This document shows positions 7,981 to 16,350 of a stretch of 43,728 nucleotides of DNA, piece after piece. The notes below the pieces were generated by a model. It worked only from the letters and a program-made list of their open reading frames with translations, had not been told where the DNA came from and did no database searches. Source of the stretch: an uncultured Bacteroidales bacterium (lineage in GTDB: Bacteria > Bacteroidota > Bacteroidia > Bacteroidales > Paludibacteraceae); the NCBI GenBank assembly GCA_902778935.1, contig CACYZT010000012.1, positions 1-43,728 of the forward strand. Reading direction: 5' to 3'. Positions within the stretch are counted from its first letter, which is position 1. Each line of letters starts with the position of its first letter. Both the position numbers and the translations under genes were made by a program.

Positions 7981-9276
7981 ATGGTAAGAGAAGGATGGCA
8001 TAAGCGAGTAGGCGTAGATTTGTTGGTATGGCTGTTGGCTGTGCTGCTTTGCATGTTCTGGCGCTGGATAGCGGACAAGAGTGAGATAAAAGCCTATTGG
8101 GTGCTCTTCGGCGTGCTGGCTGTGCTATGGGTGGTAGTCGGTTACGCGGTACAGCTCTATCGTTCGTATAAAGAGACGTATATATGGCAGTCGTTGTTGT
8201 CCGTCATCGCCGATGATATCGTGCTGATTGCGTTGAGTTGGGTAGTTTTGCCTCGATTGCCTTATAGTCTCTCTCCCCGCGTGGCGACATCGATGATTGT
8301 GCTGGTCGGAGGTTTGGAGTTAGTGGTTGTGATGCTGGAGCACTACTGGAAATACGCCACGAATATGGATGTGCCGGTGATGCCTATTCAGCCGCGTGAG
8401 AAGAAGACGTACGAGCGTGACACGATTATTGACGAAGTGCCGCTGAACGACATACGCGGTATCAACAAGCGTTTCTGTGTGGTCAATCAGCTGTTACCGG
8501 ATGACGGCAAGTATGTGTGCTGTTATCGTCCGCAGGAGTATGAGAAAGCGAGCAAATGGGCTAAGTTCGTCAAGCGTGTGTTGCCGCGATTGTTGCTCAC
8601 GAGCCGGTTGTATTTCGATATCAACAAAGGTCGCAAACGCATGCTGAGCAAGACGGAAGTGTACGGACGATTGTACTACTGCGGGTTTGAAGTGGACAGG
8701 TCGGAGAACAAAGGTGAACTCGAGTATGTCTATGCCCACCGTAAGTCACAACCCTATCCGCGTGAGAAAATGAAAGTATATGGTCCGCTCATCAAACTGC
8801 CGCGCGTTTGCGAGCACGGAGAAGTGAAGTATTTCTATAAAATCCGGACCATGCATCCATATGCCGAGTATATCCAGAATTATGTGTTTGATAATCGCGG
8901 AGGCATGGATATCGCGGACAAATCGAATGACGACTGGCGTATTACGGCATGGGGCAGAGTGTTGCGTAAGTATTGGTTGGACGAGTTGCCGATGGTGTAC
9001 AACTGGCTCAAAGGGGACATGAAATTAGTGGGCGTCCGGCCATTGAGTCAAGCTATGTTTGACAGTTATCCGGAGTGGCTGCAAGAGAAACGGACGAAAT
9101 GCAAGCCCGGTTTGATGCCGCCTTTCTATGTTGATCATCCGACGACGATGGAGGAACTCTTTGCTAACGAAGATGCGTATCTCACGGCTTATTTAGAGCA
9201 CCCGATACGCACGGATATGAGGTATTTCTTCCTTATCCTGCGCTCCATACTAACCCGCAAAACACATAGTGCATGA
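7981..9276 (+). CDS. Initiating sugar-phosphate transferase (WcaJ/PglC-type), divergent N-terminus
   Basis: A protein of 431 residues. The N-terminus has about four membrane helices (residues 12-120). A soluble middle part (about 155-255) follows, with FCVVNQLLPDDGKYVCCYRP and YGRLYYCGFEVDR, and looks like a degenerate methyltransferase-type fold. The C-terminal catalytic core is recognisable: FYKIRTMHPYAEYIQ, then WGRVLRKYWLDELPMVYNWL and GDMKLVGVRPLS, matching the bacterial sugar transferase family that loads the first sugar-1-phosphate onto undecaprenyl phosphate at the inner membrane. The core has V in place of the common P in LVGPRP. It overlaps the next gene by ATGA. Confidence 0.85.
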   Translation: MVREGWHKRVGVDLLVWLLAVLLCMFWRWIADKSEIKAYWVLFGVLAVLWVVVGYAVQLYRSYKETYIWQSLLSVIADDIVLIALSWVVLPRLPYSLSPRVATSMIVLVGGLELVVVMLEHYWKYATNMDVPVMPIQPREKKTYERDTIIDEVPLNDIRGINKRFCVVNQLLPDDGKYVCCYRPQEYEKASKWAKFVKRVLPRLLLTSRLYFDINKGRKRMLSKTEVYGRLYYCGFEVDRSENKGELEYVYAHRKSQPYPREKMKVYGPLIKLPRVCEHGEVKYFYKIRTMHPYAEYIQNYVFDNRGGMDIADKSNDDWRITAWGRVLRKYWLDELPMVYNWLKGDMKLVGVRPLSQAMFDSYPEWLQEKRTKCKPGLMPPFYVDHPTTMEELFANEDAYLTAYLEHPIRTDMRYFFLILRSILTRKTHSA

Positions 9277-10376
9277 GGTATTTGGACTTGGTAAAAGCGG
9301 CATTGTGGGGCCGGCAGTCGGAATGGCCGGAAGCAGAGACGGAGGAATTGTTGCGTCTGAACGCAGCGCAATGTACCGATGTGCTCGTTTATCCGATGGT
9401 GTTGGCGCAAGAAGGATTGTCGGACGCAACGCGTAAGCAGATGAAAAGCGTTTGCGTCAACGCGATGCATAAACAGGTGAAGCTGCAACATGTGCTGGAG
9501 CAAGCGTGGCGGGCATTGGAGAAGGCGAATATACCAGCTGTTTTGCTCAAAGGAGCAGGTTTGGCTGCCCTCTATCCGGATAGCCAACTGCGCTCATGGC
9601 GAGACGTGGATGTGTTCGTGGGCAAAGAGAACTATCACGCAGCCTGTGCGGCTATCCGGGAGGTATTCCCCGAGACGGGTGCTATCAAGGAAGAGATGGA
9701 GTACTACAAGCACTATAACATCCATGCCGACGATATACCCGTCGAGATACACCGCGTGACGATGAGCCTGCAGCATCCGATGGATAAACGGCGATACGAG
9801 CGGATAGAGAAATACGGCATGACGCATGGCGACTGGCGGACGATAAACGGGTTGCGAGTGCGAGTGCCGGAACCGACTTTTAATGTGCTGTTTGTCTTTC
9901 TGCATAGCTGGGAGCATTTTATAGAAGGAAGCGCTAACGTCCGGCAGATGTGCGACTTAGCTTTACTGCTGCATCATTACACGAAAGAACTGAAACCCGA
10001 ACTTTTTGAACAATGGTTGAGGCAGCTTAACTTGCTGGATGTGTGGCAATTATACGCTTATAATCTGGTGTATGGTCTAGGATTGAGTCGAGAAGAGTCG
10101 CTTTTGCTCCCGAAAAAGGTCTCCGCAGAGGTATCGGAACGGGCTGAGAAGATGATGAGTGAGGTGATTAGGGGATTAGAGGTTAGAGGATTAGAGGTTA
10201 GGGGATTAGAGGTGAAGGAGAGCCGATGGGTGAGGAAATGGAGAACGATGCAAGAACGGATGAGGTGTGCTGAACGGATAAAAGAGTTCAGTCCGGCCTA
10301 TGCGCGGCATATGAACTGGACAACTTGGCTGCACGGAATAGGCAGGCTGTTTGCCAAAGACAGAAAATGGGAATAA
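9273..10376 (+). CDS. Nucleotidyltransferase-fold family protein (NTP_transf_5 type)
   Basis: A protein of 367 residues. The pattern IPAVLLKGAGLAALYPDSQL then RSWRDVDVFVG is typical of the uncharacterised nucleotidyltransferase family PF14907, with the D-x-D metal pair in RDVDVFV and a further acidic residue in VEIHRV. These proteins sit in surface polysaccharide clusters of Bacteroidota, but their substrate is unknown. Near the C-terminus three in-frame copies of a 15-base repeat add RGLEV three times (10173-10217). The gene overlaps its upstream neighbour by ATGA. A second repeat block follows its stop. Confidence 0.8.
   Translation: MRYLDLVKAALWGRQSEWPEAETEELLRLNAAQCTDVLVYPMVLAQEGLSDATRKQMKSVCVNAMHKQVKLQHVLEQAWRALEKANIPAVLLKGAGLAALYPDSQLRSWRDVDVFVGKENYHAACAAIREVFPETGAIKEEMEYYKHYNIHADDIPVEIHRVTMSLQHPMDKRRYERIEKYGMTHGDWRTINGLRVRVPEPTFNVLFVFLHSWEHFIEGSANVRQMCDLALLLHHYTKELKPELFEQWLRQLNLLDVWQLYAYNLVYGLGLSREESLLLPKKVSAEVSERAEKMMSEVIRGLEVRGLEVRGLEVKESRWVRKWRTMQERMRCAERIKEFSPAYARHMNWTTWLHGIGRLFAKDRKWE
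10173..10217. repeat. Three 15-base repeats inside the nucleotidyltransferase-like gene
   Basis: GGATTAGAGGTTAGA at 10173-10187, a copy with one change at 10188-10202, and a diverged copy at 10203-10217. Rotated, the unit reads TTAGAGGATTAGAGG, the AG version of the TTRGNNGA family. At 15 bases it is frame-neutral and encodes RGLEV per copy. The reverse complement resembles the array at 17521-17560. Confidence 0.85.
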
Positions 10377-10377
10377 A

Positions 10378-10429
10378 GGACGAAAGGCGAATGGGCGAAG
10401 GACGAAAGGCGAATGGGAGAAGGACGAAA
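10378..10429. repeat. 22-base tandem repeat at a gene junction, supplying a start codon
   Basis: GGACGAAAGGCGAATGGGCG continuing AA at 10378-10399, a near-identical copy at 10400-10421, then a partial copy to 10429. It fills the gap after the stop at 10376. Each copy contains an ATG, but the spacing of 22 puts them in different frames; the one in the second copy (10413) opens the next gene. Confidence 0.8.
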
Positions 10430-11978
10430 ATATATTATTATGGCTTGCAACATCGTGTTTTTCACGGTGATGGCGCTCTTGTTGCCATTGGGATTTGAGG
10501 AGAACGACGATGTGATGATGGCTATGATAGCTAACGGCACATATTCGGGTGCGCCGGATTTTCATCTGGTGTATATTAATGTGCTGTACGGTTTTGTCGT
10601 GGCCGGTTTGTACAGTCTGACAACCGCTGTCGAGTGGTACACCGTCCTGTTCGCTGCGCTCCATGTGCTGTCGATGAGCGTGCTCGTTTACTGTATCCTG
10701 ACCATGCCGAACAGAGCGCGATGGGAACGGATACTATGGCTGGTGGTGCTTTATGTGCTATGGGCGCGTATCATAATCGCCTTCCAGTTTACGACGACCG
10801 CCGGTTTGGTATGTCTGGCGGGGTGCGCTTTGTTGCTTCGTGAGAGCAGTAAATCCCGTTGGAGCGGCGTAGCGCTGGTGGTCATCGGTGCGTTAATACG
10901 CTTCATGGCGGCAGGACTGGTTGGACTGCTGATGGCGCCTATTATCGTCTATACATACCGGCTGGAGTGGCGTAGATACATACCGATTGTGGTCATGCTG
11001 ACCGTTATTGTCGGTTGCCGTGGGGTAAACAAGATGGTCTATGACCATGACTCCGAGTGGAAATACTATCGGGCGTACAACCAGCTCCGTGCGCAGTTGA
11101 ATGACAATCCCAATGCGTACAAGTTGACCGTCAGCCAGTTGCCCGAAGGTATCGATGCGATGGATTATCAGTTGTTACTGCGTTTTGTGCCGGACGCCGA
11201 GCAGATAGACTTGCCGGCTATTCGTCAGCTGAGTGCAACGGTGGGGAAAGTGCCGTACAGACAGCAGATGGACAACCTGCATCGGTTGGATAAGTATGCA
11301 GTGGAGGTGGCGATATTATTAGCCTTGCTTGTGCTGATGATGCTCACAACCGGCAATCGGAGCAAATTGATTTTCCTTTGTCTTTACACGCTGTTTATCA
11401 TGGGACTTATTGTTCATGTGAGTTTGGACGGTTTTCTCAAGAACCGCGTGTTCCTCTGCATGTTGATGCCGATGATGGTAACGGATTTTATGTTACTGCC
11501 GAATACGACGGGTTTGAAGCGTCGATGGGGAATAGGCATCGCTTTTGCTGTGTTGAGCGGATGGTATGTATGGCAGATGTACGAGGAGCACACTACAGCG
11601 GAATATAACCGCTATACCTGGACACATCTGCAGCAACCGTTGTTGGAGTATATGCCGCACGATGCCTATGTGACCACCATCGGAACATCGATGATGATGG
11701 AATCCACGAATCCGTGGCATATATGGCCGTACGATTTTAAGAAATATACTTTGGGTTGGCTAACCTGGTGTCCGCTTAACAAACCTGTCGGACACAGTTA
11801 CCGAACCTTGCTGCGCGAAGATATGTACGTGTTTACGGATGTCAATTATGTCCATCCGCACACGGCTCTGCAGCGCGTCTGCGAGCAGATAGGCAAGCAC
11901 TACGGCGTGCCGACAGAGATCAAGTGGATATGCCGAAACGGCAAATATGCGTTAGTAAAAGTGAAGGTGAGCGAATGA
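10413..11978 (+). CDS. Multi-spanning membrane protein of the polysaccharide cluster (GT-C-like)
   Basis: A protein of 521 residues from ATG 10413, or 512 from ATG 10440; the first start lies inside the 22-base repeat, so 10440 may be the original one. About 10 hydrophobic helices. The first external loop carries FEENDDVMMAMIANG, an acidic motif reminiscent of the metal or acceptor loop of GT-C glycosyltransferases. A soluble C-terminal tail of about 130 residues follows. No family is certain. A lipid-linked sugar transferase or polymerase (Wzy-like) role is inferred from topology and location. The stop overlaps the ATP-grasp start by ATGA. Confidence 0.7.
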   Translation: MGEGRKYIIMACNIVFFTVMALLLPLGFEENDDVMMAMIANGTYSGAPDFHLVYINVLYGFVVAGLYSLTTAVEWYTVLFAALHVLSMSVLVYCILTMPNRARWERILWLVVLYVLWARIIIAFQFTTTAGLVCLAGCALLLRESSKSRWSGVALVVIGALIRFMAAGLVGLLMAPIIVYTYRLEWRRYIPIVVMLTVIVGCRGVNKMVYDHDSEWKYYRAYNQLRAQLNDNPNAYKLTVSQLPEGIDAMDYQLLLRFVPDAEQIDLPAIRQLSATVGKVPYRQQMDNLHRLDKYAVEVAILLALLVLMMLTTGNRSKLIFLCLYTLFIMGLIVHVSLDGFLKNRVFLCMLMPMMVTDFMLLPNTTGLKRRWGIGIAFAVLSGWYVWQMYEEHTTAEYNRYTWTHLQQPLLEYMPHDAYVTTIGTSMMMESTNPWHIWPYDFKKYTLGWLTWCPLNKPVGHSYRTLLREDMYVFTDVNYVHPHTALQRVCEQIGKHYGVPTEIKWICRNGKYALVKVKVSE

Positions 11979-13027
11979 AAACTCTGGCAATCATAGGAGC
12001 AAGTTATTTGCAGCGTCCGGTAGTGGAGCGGGCAAAAGAGATGGGTTTGCGGACGATTTGTTTCGCATGGCCTCAAGGAGCGGTTTGTAAGGAACTATGC
12101 GACACGTTCTATCCTGTTTCTATCACGGAGAAAGAAGAGATTTTACGTCTCTGCTGCGAGGAGCATATCGACGGTATATGTACCATCGCAAGCGATGTGG
12201 CGGCTCCGACGGTGGCTTATGTAGCGGAACAGATGGGCTTGGCGGGAAACAGCTATGAAGCGGCTCTGCGTGCGCATGACAAACATCGGATGCGCGTGGC
12301 GCTGAGTGCGGCAGGTGTGGATTGTCCGAAGTTCAGAGTGGTTCATGATTCACGGTTCACGATTAATGGTTTATCTCTGCCGCTGATTGTCAAACCGAGC
12401 GATAGAAGCGGCAGTCTCGGCGTGCATAAGATAGAGCGATGGGAAGATCTGGCTGCGGCTGTAGAGACGGCATTGGAGGTTTCGCTGGCACACGAGGCAC
12501 TGGTGGAGGAGTTCATCGAAGGACGCGAGATAAGCGTGGAGATGATTTCGTGCGCCGGTACCCATTATGCACTACAGATAACGGACAAGACGACCACGGA
12601 TGCACCGCATTTTGTGGAACTGGCGCATCATCAGCCTTCGTCTCTTCCGGCAGCGATGCAGGAACATATCTTCGCTATCACCCGCAAAGCGTTGGATGCG
12701 TTGGGACTGACGAGCGGAGCCAGTCACTCGGAGTATAAGATAACAAGGGAAGGCCGGATAGTGGTTATGGAGATAGGCGGTCGAATGGGCGGGGACTTCA
12801 TCGGCAGCGACCTTGTGCGGCTGAGTACTGGTTATGATTTTCTCGAAGGAGTGATACGCGTGGCTCTTGGAGAGACCATCCATCCGCAACCTCGTGCTCT
12901 GGCGCGTAGCAGCGTGGTCTTCACGGCTCCGGAGAACGTCACGTGTAGTGCTGAACGAACAGGATATATAATTTATCAAAACGATGAGATATACAAACAG
13001 TCTGTCGGTGGTAATACCGATATATAA
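11975..13027 (+). CDS. ATP-grasp domain ligase
   Basis: A protein of 350 residues starting MKTLAIIGASYLQRP. It has a pre-ATP-grasp Rossmann-like part (1-105), the flexible glycine-rich loop PSDRSGSLGVHKIERWED (about 140-157), EALVEEFIEGREISVEMISC, and the metal-binding block VVMEIGGRMGGDF. It resembles carbamoyl-phosphate-synthase-like and D-Ala-D-Ala-like ligases that form an acyl phosphate and join it to an amine. In this cluster it may ligate an amino acid or small acid to an amino sugar or glycan; the substrate is inference. It overlaps the upstream gene by ATGA and the GT2 gene by 44 bases. Confidence 0.85.
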   Translation: MKTLAIIGASYLQRPVVERAKEMGLRTICFAWPQGAVCKELCDTFYPVSITEKEEILRLCCEEHIDGICTIASDVAAPTVAYVAEQMGLAGNSYEAALRAHDKHRMRVALSAAGVDCPKFRVVHDSRFTINGLSLPLIVKPSDRSGSLGVHKIERWEDLAAAVETALEVSLAHEALVEEFIEGREISVEMISCAGTHYALQITDKTTTDAPHFVELAHHQPSSLPAAMQEHIFAITRKALDALGLTSGASHSEYKITREGRIVVMEIGGRMGGDFIGSDLVRLSTGYDFLEGVIRVALGETIHPQPRALARSSVVFTAPENVTCSAERTGYIIYQNDEIYKQSVGGNTDI

Positions 13028-13913
13028 TGACGAAGAAGTGATAGGCGAGTTACTGCGGCGCTTGACAGCCGTGGTGGAGGACATCGTTGGCGAATACGAG
13101 ATTATTCTCGTCGATGACGGCAGTCGTGACCACTCGTGGGAAATCATGCAGCAAGAGCGTGTTCAGCGTACCCATCTGCGTATCGCCCGTTTGAGCCGTA
13201 ACTTCGGTCAGCAAAACGCTATAGCGGCAGGCCTGTCTCTGACGACCAAGGAGTTGATTGTACTCATGGACAGCGACTTGCAGGACCGGCCTGAAGATAT
13301 CCCGCTGCTGATAGACGCTCTGCTGGCGGACAAGGAAGCCACGATGGCTATCGCGCAATGGGAGGAACGCAAGGACAGCCGGATGAAAATCGCCGTTTCG
13401 CGTCTGTTCCAGCGGGTGAGCAACCGTATTACGGATATTCATCAAATGCCGCGTTTGGGTATTTTCCGTGTGATGAAAAAGAGCGTAGTGGATGAGTTGC
13501 GTAATTTCCCTGAACGCACAGCCACAGCCGTGAGTCTGCTCTATTATATCGGGCATAAATACGTGGCGGTACCGCTCAAACGCGATGCGCGGTTTGCCGG
13601 CAAGAGCGGTTATAACCTGAGCAAGATGCTGTCTCTCACCTTCGCCCGTATATTCTCGTTCTCCATGTTCCCGATACGTATGGTGACCTATCTGGGTACT
13701 TTGCTATGTGTGGGTTCGATGATAGCGGCGTTGGGACTGATTATCTACAAGTTAGCCGGCAATGTGTTAGCCGGTTGGACCAGTATGATGGTAATGATGT
13801 TGTTTCTTTTTGGACTTAACTTCGCGTTTCTGGGTATCCTCGGCGAGTATATCGGCCGTATTTTCCTGGAGACCAAACAGCGTCCGAACTACATAATCGA
13901 GCAAGTGATATGA
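12984..13913 (+). CDS. Polyprenyl-phosphate glycosyltransferase, GT2 (DPM1/GtrB/ArnC-like)
   Basis: A protein of 309 residues. The GT-A core has SVVIPIYNDEEVIGELL, the nucleotide motif LVDDGSRDHSW (Asp44-Asp45) and the metal motif LMDSDLQDRPEDI. RFAGKSGYNLSKM follows, and two C-terminal membrane helices (about 225-250 and 262-290) end in LGILGEYIGRIF. This is the layout of ArnC and GtrB, which transfer a sugar from a nucleotide donor to undecaprenyl phosphate on the cytoplasmic face. Together with the downstream SMR pair and the GT-C protein it suggests a lipid-carried sugar used outside the membrane. The ATGA overlap with the next gene supports co-expression. Confidence 0.92.
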   Translation: MRYTNSLSVVIPIYNDEEVIGELLRRLTAVVEDIVGEYEIILVDDGSRDHSWEIMQQERVQRTHLRIARLSRNFGQQNAIAAGLSLTTKELIVLMDSDLQDRPEDIPLLIDALLADKEATMAIAQWEERKDSRMKIAVSRLFQRVSNRITDIHQMPRLGIFRVMKKSVVDELRNFPERTATAVSLLYYIGHKYVAVPLKRDARFAGKSGYNLSKMLSLTFARIFSFSMFPIRMVTYLGTLLCVGSMIAALGLIIYKLAGNVLAGWTSMMVMMLFLFGLNFAFLGILGEYIGRIFLETKQRPNYIIEQVI

Positions 13914-14566
13914 GAAAAGTAGCGATATTAGGCGGAAAAGGCAATGCGGCTCTCGTGGCTGCGGCTATGGAGCATGCGCGGCGCATGGGTGCTATGGAGT
14001 GGGAAGTGGCAGGTTTTCTCAATGACCGAGAGCCGGTAGGTAGCATAATAGATATGTTTCCCGTTATCGGCAAGACAACGGATGCCAAGCGTCTGCTGGA
14101 TGAAGGGTATTGGTTTGTCAACGCTATCCTTCGTATCGACGGCAACCATGAGCGCATCGCTATGTTTGAGAACTTAGGTATTCCTGATGACCGTTTGGCG
14201 ACGTTTGTTCATCCGATGGCTTATGTAGCTCCGAGCGTACAGTTGGGGGCCGGGTGTATCATTATGCCGAACGTGTCCATGTCGCCGGGAACGAAGTTAG
14301 GCAAGGGTTGTCTGATGATGGTCGGTTCGATGATGGGGCATGATAATATCGTAGGCGATTTCTGCCATATAGCGGCGCAAGCGGCCGTCGGCAGTTATCT
14401 CACGATAGGAAAGGGTGTGCATATAGGGCTCAATGCGACGGTCAAAGAGAATTTGTCTATCGGCGATTTTGCTACTCTCGGCGCAGGCGCTGTGCTGACT
14501 AAGAACATGGGTGAGAATGAAATATGGGCAGGTAATCCGGCTAAATTCCTTCGTTATGTGCGTTAA
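13910..14566 (+). CDS. NeuD/PglD-like sugar acyltransferase (left-handed beta-helix)
   Basis: A protein of 218 residues. An N-terminal Rossmann-like part (VAILGGKGNAALVAAAME, 1-85) is followed by hexapeptide repeats from about residue 100: VAPSVQLGAGCIIMPNVSMS, GHDNIVGDFCHIAAQAAVG, GVHIGLNATVKENLSIGDF. His and Gly at MGHDN fit the catalytic His region of the family. NeuD and PglD acetylate sugar O or 4-amino groups with acetyl-CoA. The WecE aminotransferase three genes downstream makes a 4-amino sugar, so N-acetylation of that product is the natural guess. It overlaps both neighbours. Confidence 0.88.
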   Translation: MRKVAILGGKGNAALVAAAMEHARRMGAMEWEVAGFLNDREPVGSIIDMFPVIGKTTDAKRLLDEGYWFVNAILRIDGNHERIAMFENLGIPDDRLATFVHPMAYVAPSVQLGAGCIIMPNVSMSPGTKLGKGCLMMVGSMMGHDNIVGDFCHIAAQAAVGSYLTIGKGVHIGLNATVKENLSIGDFATLGAGAVLTKNMGENEIWAGNPAKFLRYVR

Positions 14567-14894
14567 ACCTTTGGATATAGTAGCCCTGGTGGGCATCAAC
14601 ATGCTCTACGCCTGCGTAGGTATATGCACGAAAAAAGCGGCGTTGCAGTCGCCTATGTCGTGGTGGTATTGGTTGTGGTTCGCAGGCGCTGTGGCGGTCA
14701 TTGGCATCTATGCTATGCTGTGGCAACAAGTGCTCAAGCGCATCGAACTCGGCACAGCGTATATGTTCAAGGGCACATCGCTCATCTTCACGATGCTCAT
14801 TGCGGCGTTGCTGTTCGGCGAAGCTATCACGGTACCGAATATCATCGGTTCGGTCATCATCATAGTAGGAATTGTCTTTTTAGCACGCTCATGA
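14556..14894 (+). CDS. Small four-helix membrane protein, SMR/ArnE-like (first of pair)
   Basis: A protein of 112 residues from ATG 14556, which overlaps the upstream stop. It has four membrane helices with an SMR/DMT pattern: IVALVGINMLYACVGICTKK, then WYWLWFAGAVAVIGIYAML, LGTAYMFKGTSLIFTMLIAA and VPNIIGSVIIIVGIVFLA. The Lys-Lys after helix 1 and the AYMFKGTSL segment resemble ArnE/ArnF subunits, which flip undecaprenyl-phosphate aminoarabinose. Multidrug efflux by an EmrE-type pair is an alternative, but the membrane-proximal Glu typical of EmrE helix 1 is not visible. It shares ATGA with its partner. Confidence 0.8.
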   Translation: MCVKPLDIVALVGINMLYACVGICTKKAALQSPMSWWYWLWFAGAVAVIGIYAMLWQQVLKRIELGTAYMFKGTSLIFTMLIAALLFGEAITVPNIIGSVIIIVGIVFLARS

Positions 14895-15226
14895 AATACG
14901 GACTGATAGCCATAGTAGTTGTTTTTGTAGCAGCATGCGCACAGATGTTGCTCAAGCAGGGTGCGCGAAAGGAGTACAGCCCGTGGTGGCGGCAGTATGT
15001 CAACGGATGGGTTATCAGCGGCTATGCCATTATGTTCGCAGCCATGATAGCCAATATATGGTGCATGAGCAAAGGGTTGCAGCTCAAAGAGCTAAGTATC
15101 ATCGAAGCAATGAGTTATTTCTTTGTGCCGGCGCTCAGTTGGTTGTTCTTCAGGGAACCTATCAACCGCCGCAAAGCCCTCGCCATCGGTATTATCATCA
15201 TCGGAGTAATTGTATTTTTCTTATGA
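14891..15226 (+). CDS. Small four-helix membrane protein, SMR/ArnF-like (second of pair)
   Basis: A protein of 111 residues from ATG 14891. The frame is open upstream to 14624, but the ATGA overlap with the first SMR gene decides the start. Helix 1 is IAIVVVFVAACAQMLLKQGA. The remaining helices include GYAIMFAAMIANIWCMSKGL, then IIEAMSYFFVPALSWLFFRE and ALAIGIIIIGVIVFFL. Two adjacent, dissimilar SMR genes are the signature of heterodimers such as ArnE/ArnF. It lies between the NeuD-like gene and wecE, so lipid-linked sugar translocation is likelier than drug efflux. Confidence 0.8.
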   Translation: MKYGLIAIVVVFVAACAQMLLKQGARKEYSPWWRQYVNGWVISGYAIMFAAMIANIWCMSKGLQLKELSIIEAMSYFFVPALSWLFFREPINRRKALAIGIIIIGVIVFFL

Positions 15227-16350
15227 TAAATTTTAACCAACCTCATCTGACGGGCAAGGAAGCCCATTACATGTACGAAGCTGTTTTTGCCGGTAAGTTG
15301 TCCGGTAACGGTAAGTTCACCAAGGCATGCCAGGCTTGGTTTGAGCAGCGTTACGGTTTCCGCAAATGTCTGTTGACCACGAGCGGGACGGATGCGCTGG
15401 AGATGTGCGCTATGCTGTGTAATCTGCGTCCCGGCGATGAAGTGATAGTACCCAGTTATACCTTTGTCAGTACGGCTCTGGCGTTTCTGCGCGAAGGAGC
15501 GAAAGTAGTGTTTGCGGACTCGATGACGCGCAATCCCAATATCGATGCCGAGACCTTAGAATCGCTGGTCACGCCGCGGACGAAAGTTATTGTGCCCGTT
15601 CACTACGCCGGTGTGGCATGTGATATGGATGCTATTATGACGGTAGCAAAAAAGCATGACCTGCTCGTTGTGGAAGATGCCGCGCAAGCCATCGATAGTT
15701 ATTATAAAGGCCGTCCTTTAGGTTCCATCGGTCATTTGGCTGCTTTCTCGTTTCATGAGACGAAGAATATCACCGCAGGAGGCGAAGGCGGTCTGCTGGT
15801 GGTTAACGACGAGCGTTTTGTCCGCAGAGCGGAGATCATTTGGGAGAAAGGCACCAACCGTGCGGAGTTCTTCCGCGGCGAAGTGAACAAATACGGATGG
15901 GTGGATATGGGTTCCAGTTTCCTGCCCAGCGAAGTGAATGCCGCTTTTCTGTGGGCACAAGTGGAGAATATCGATGACATACAGGCGAAGCGCAAGCTGC
16001 TATGGAATACCTACTGGGAGCTCTTGCAGCCCTTGGCCCAGCAGGGTAGGTTCAGTCTGCCGGACATCCCTGAATATGCGACGAACAATGCTCACATGTT
16101 CTACCTCGTGTTGCCGGATTTGGATCAGCGGACGGCGCTTATCAAGTATCTGAAGGATAACGGTATATGCGCGGTGTTCCATTATCTGAGTCTGCATAGC
16201 AGCGAGTATTACAGGTCCAGGCACGACGGACGCAGTCTGCCGCAATGCGACCGTTATGCAGATTGTCTGGTTCGATTGCCGCTCTTTTATGATTTGTCGG
16301 TGGATAGTGTCAAACAGATATGCGAAACTATAAGCACATACTATCAATAA
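15223..16350 (+). CDS. wecE: dTDP-4-amino-4,6-dideoxygalactose transaminase
   Basis: A protein of 375 residues from ATG 15223 (ATGA overlap). It follows the E. coli WecE/RffA pattern closely from end to end: INFNQPHLTGKEAHYMYEAV, PSYTFVSTALAFLREGAKVV, PVHYAGVACDMDAIM, VEDAAQAIDSYYKGR and SFHETKNITAGGEGG with the PLP lysine at about residue 181. It transfers an amino group from glutamate to dTDP-4-keto-6-deoxy-glucose, giving dTDP-Fuc4N. RmlA and RmlB, needed for the substrate, are not in the window. The last 31 bases overlap the next gene. Confidence 0.93.
   Translation: MINFNQPHLTGKEAHYMYEAVFAGKLSGNGKFTKACQAWFEQRYGFRKCLLTTSGTDALEMCAMLCNLRPGDEVIVPSYTFVSTALAFLREGAKVVFADSMTRNPNIDAETLESLVTPRTKVIVPVHYAGVACDMDAIMTVAKKHDLLVVEDAAQAIDSYYKGRPLGSIGHLAAFSFHETKNITAGGEGGLLVVNDERFVRRAEIIWEKGTNRAEFFRGEVNKYGWVDMGSSFLPSEVNAAFLWAQVENIDDIQAKRKLLWNTYWELLQPLAQQGRFSLPDIPEYATNNAHMFYLVLPDLDQRTALIKYLKDNGICAVFHYLSLHSSEYYRSRHDGRSLPQCDRYADCLVRLPLFYDLSVDSVKQICETISTYYQ

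Noticed and set aside
14624-14890. Longer start of the second SMR protein
   Set aside because: It would cover the first SMR gene in another frame; the ATGA junction at 14891 and a normal 111-residue SMR length decide the start.
14935-15222. Longer N-terminus of WecE
   Set aside because: The extra residues lie over the second SMR gene. ATG 15223 gives the exact WecE N-terminus INFNQP.
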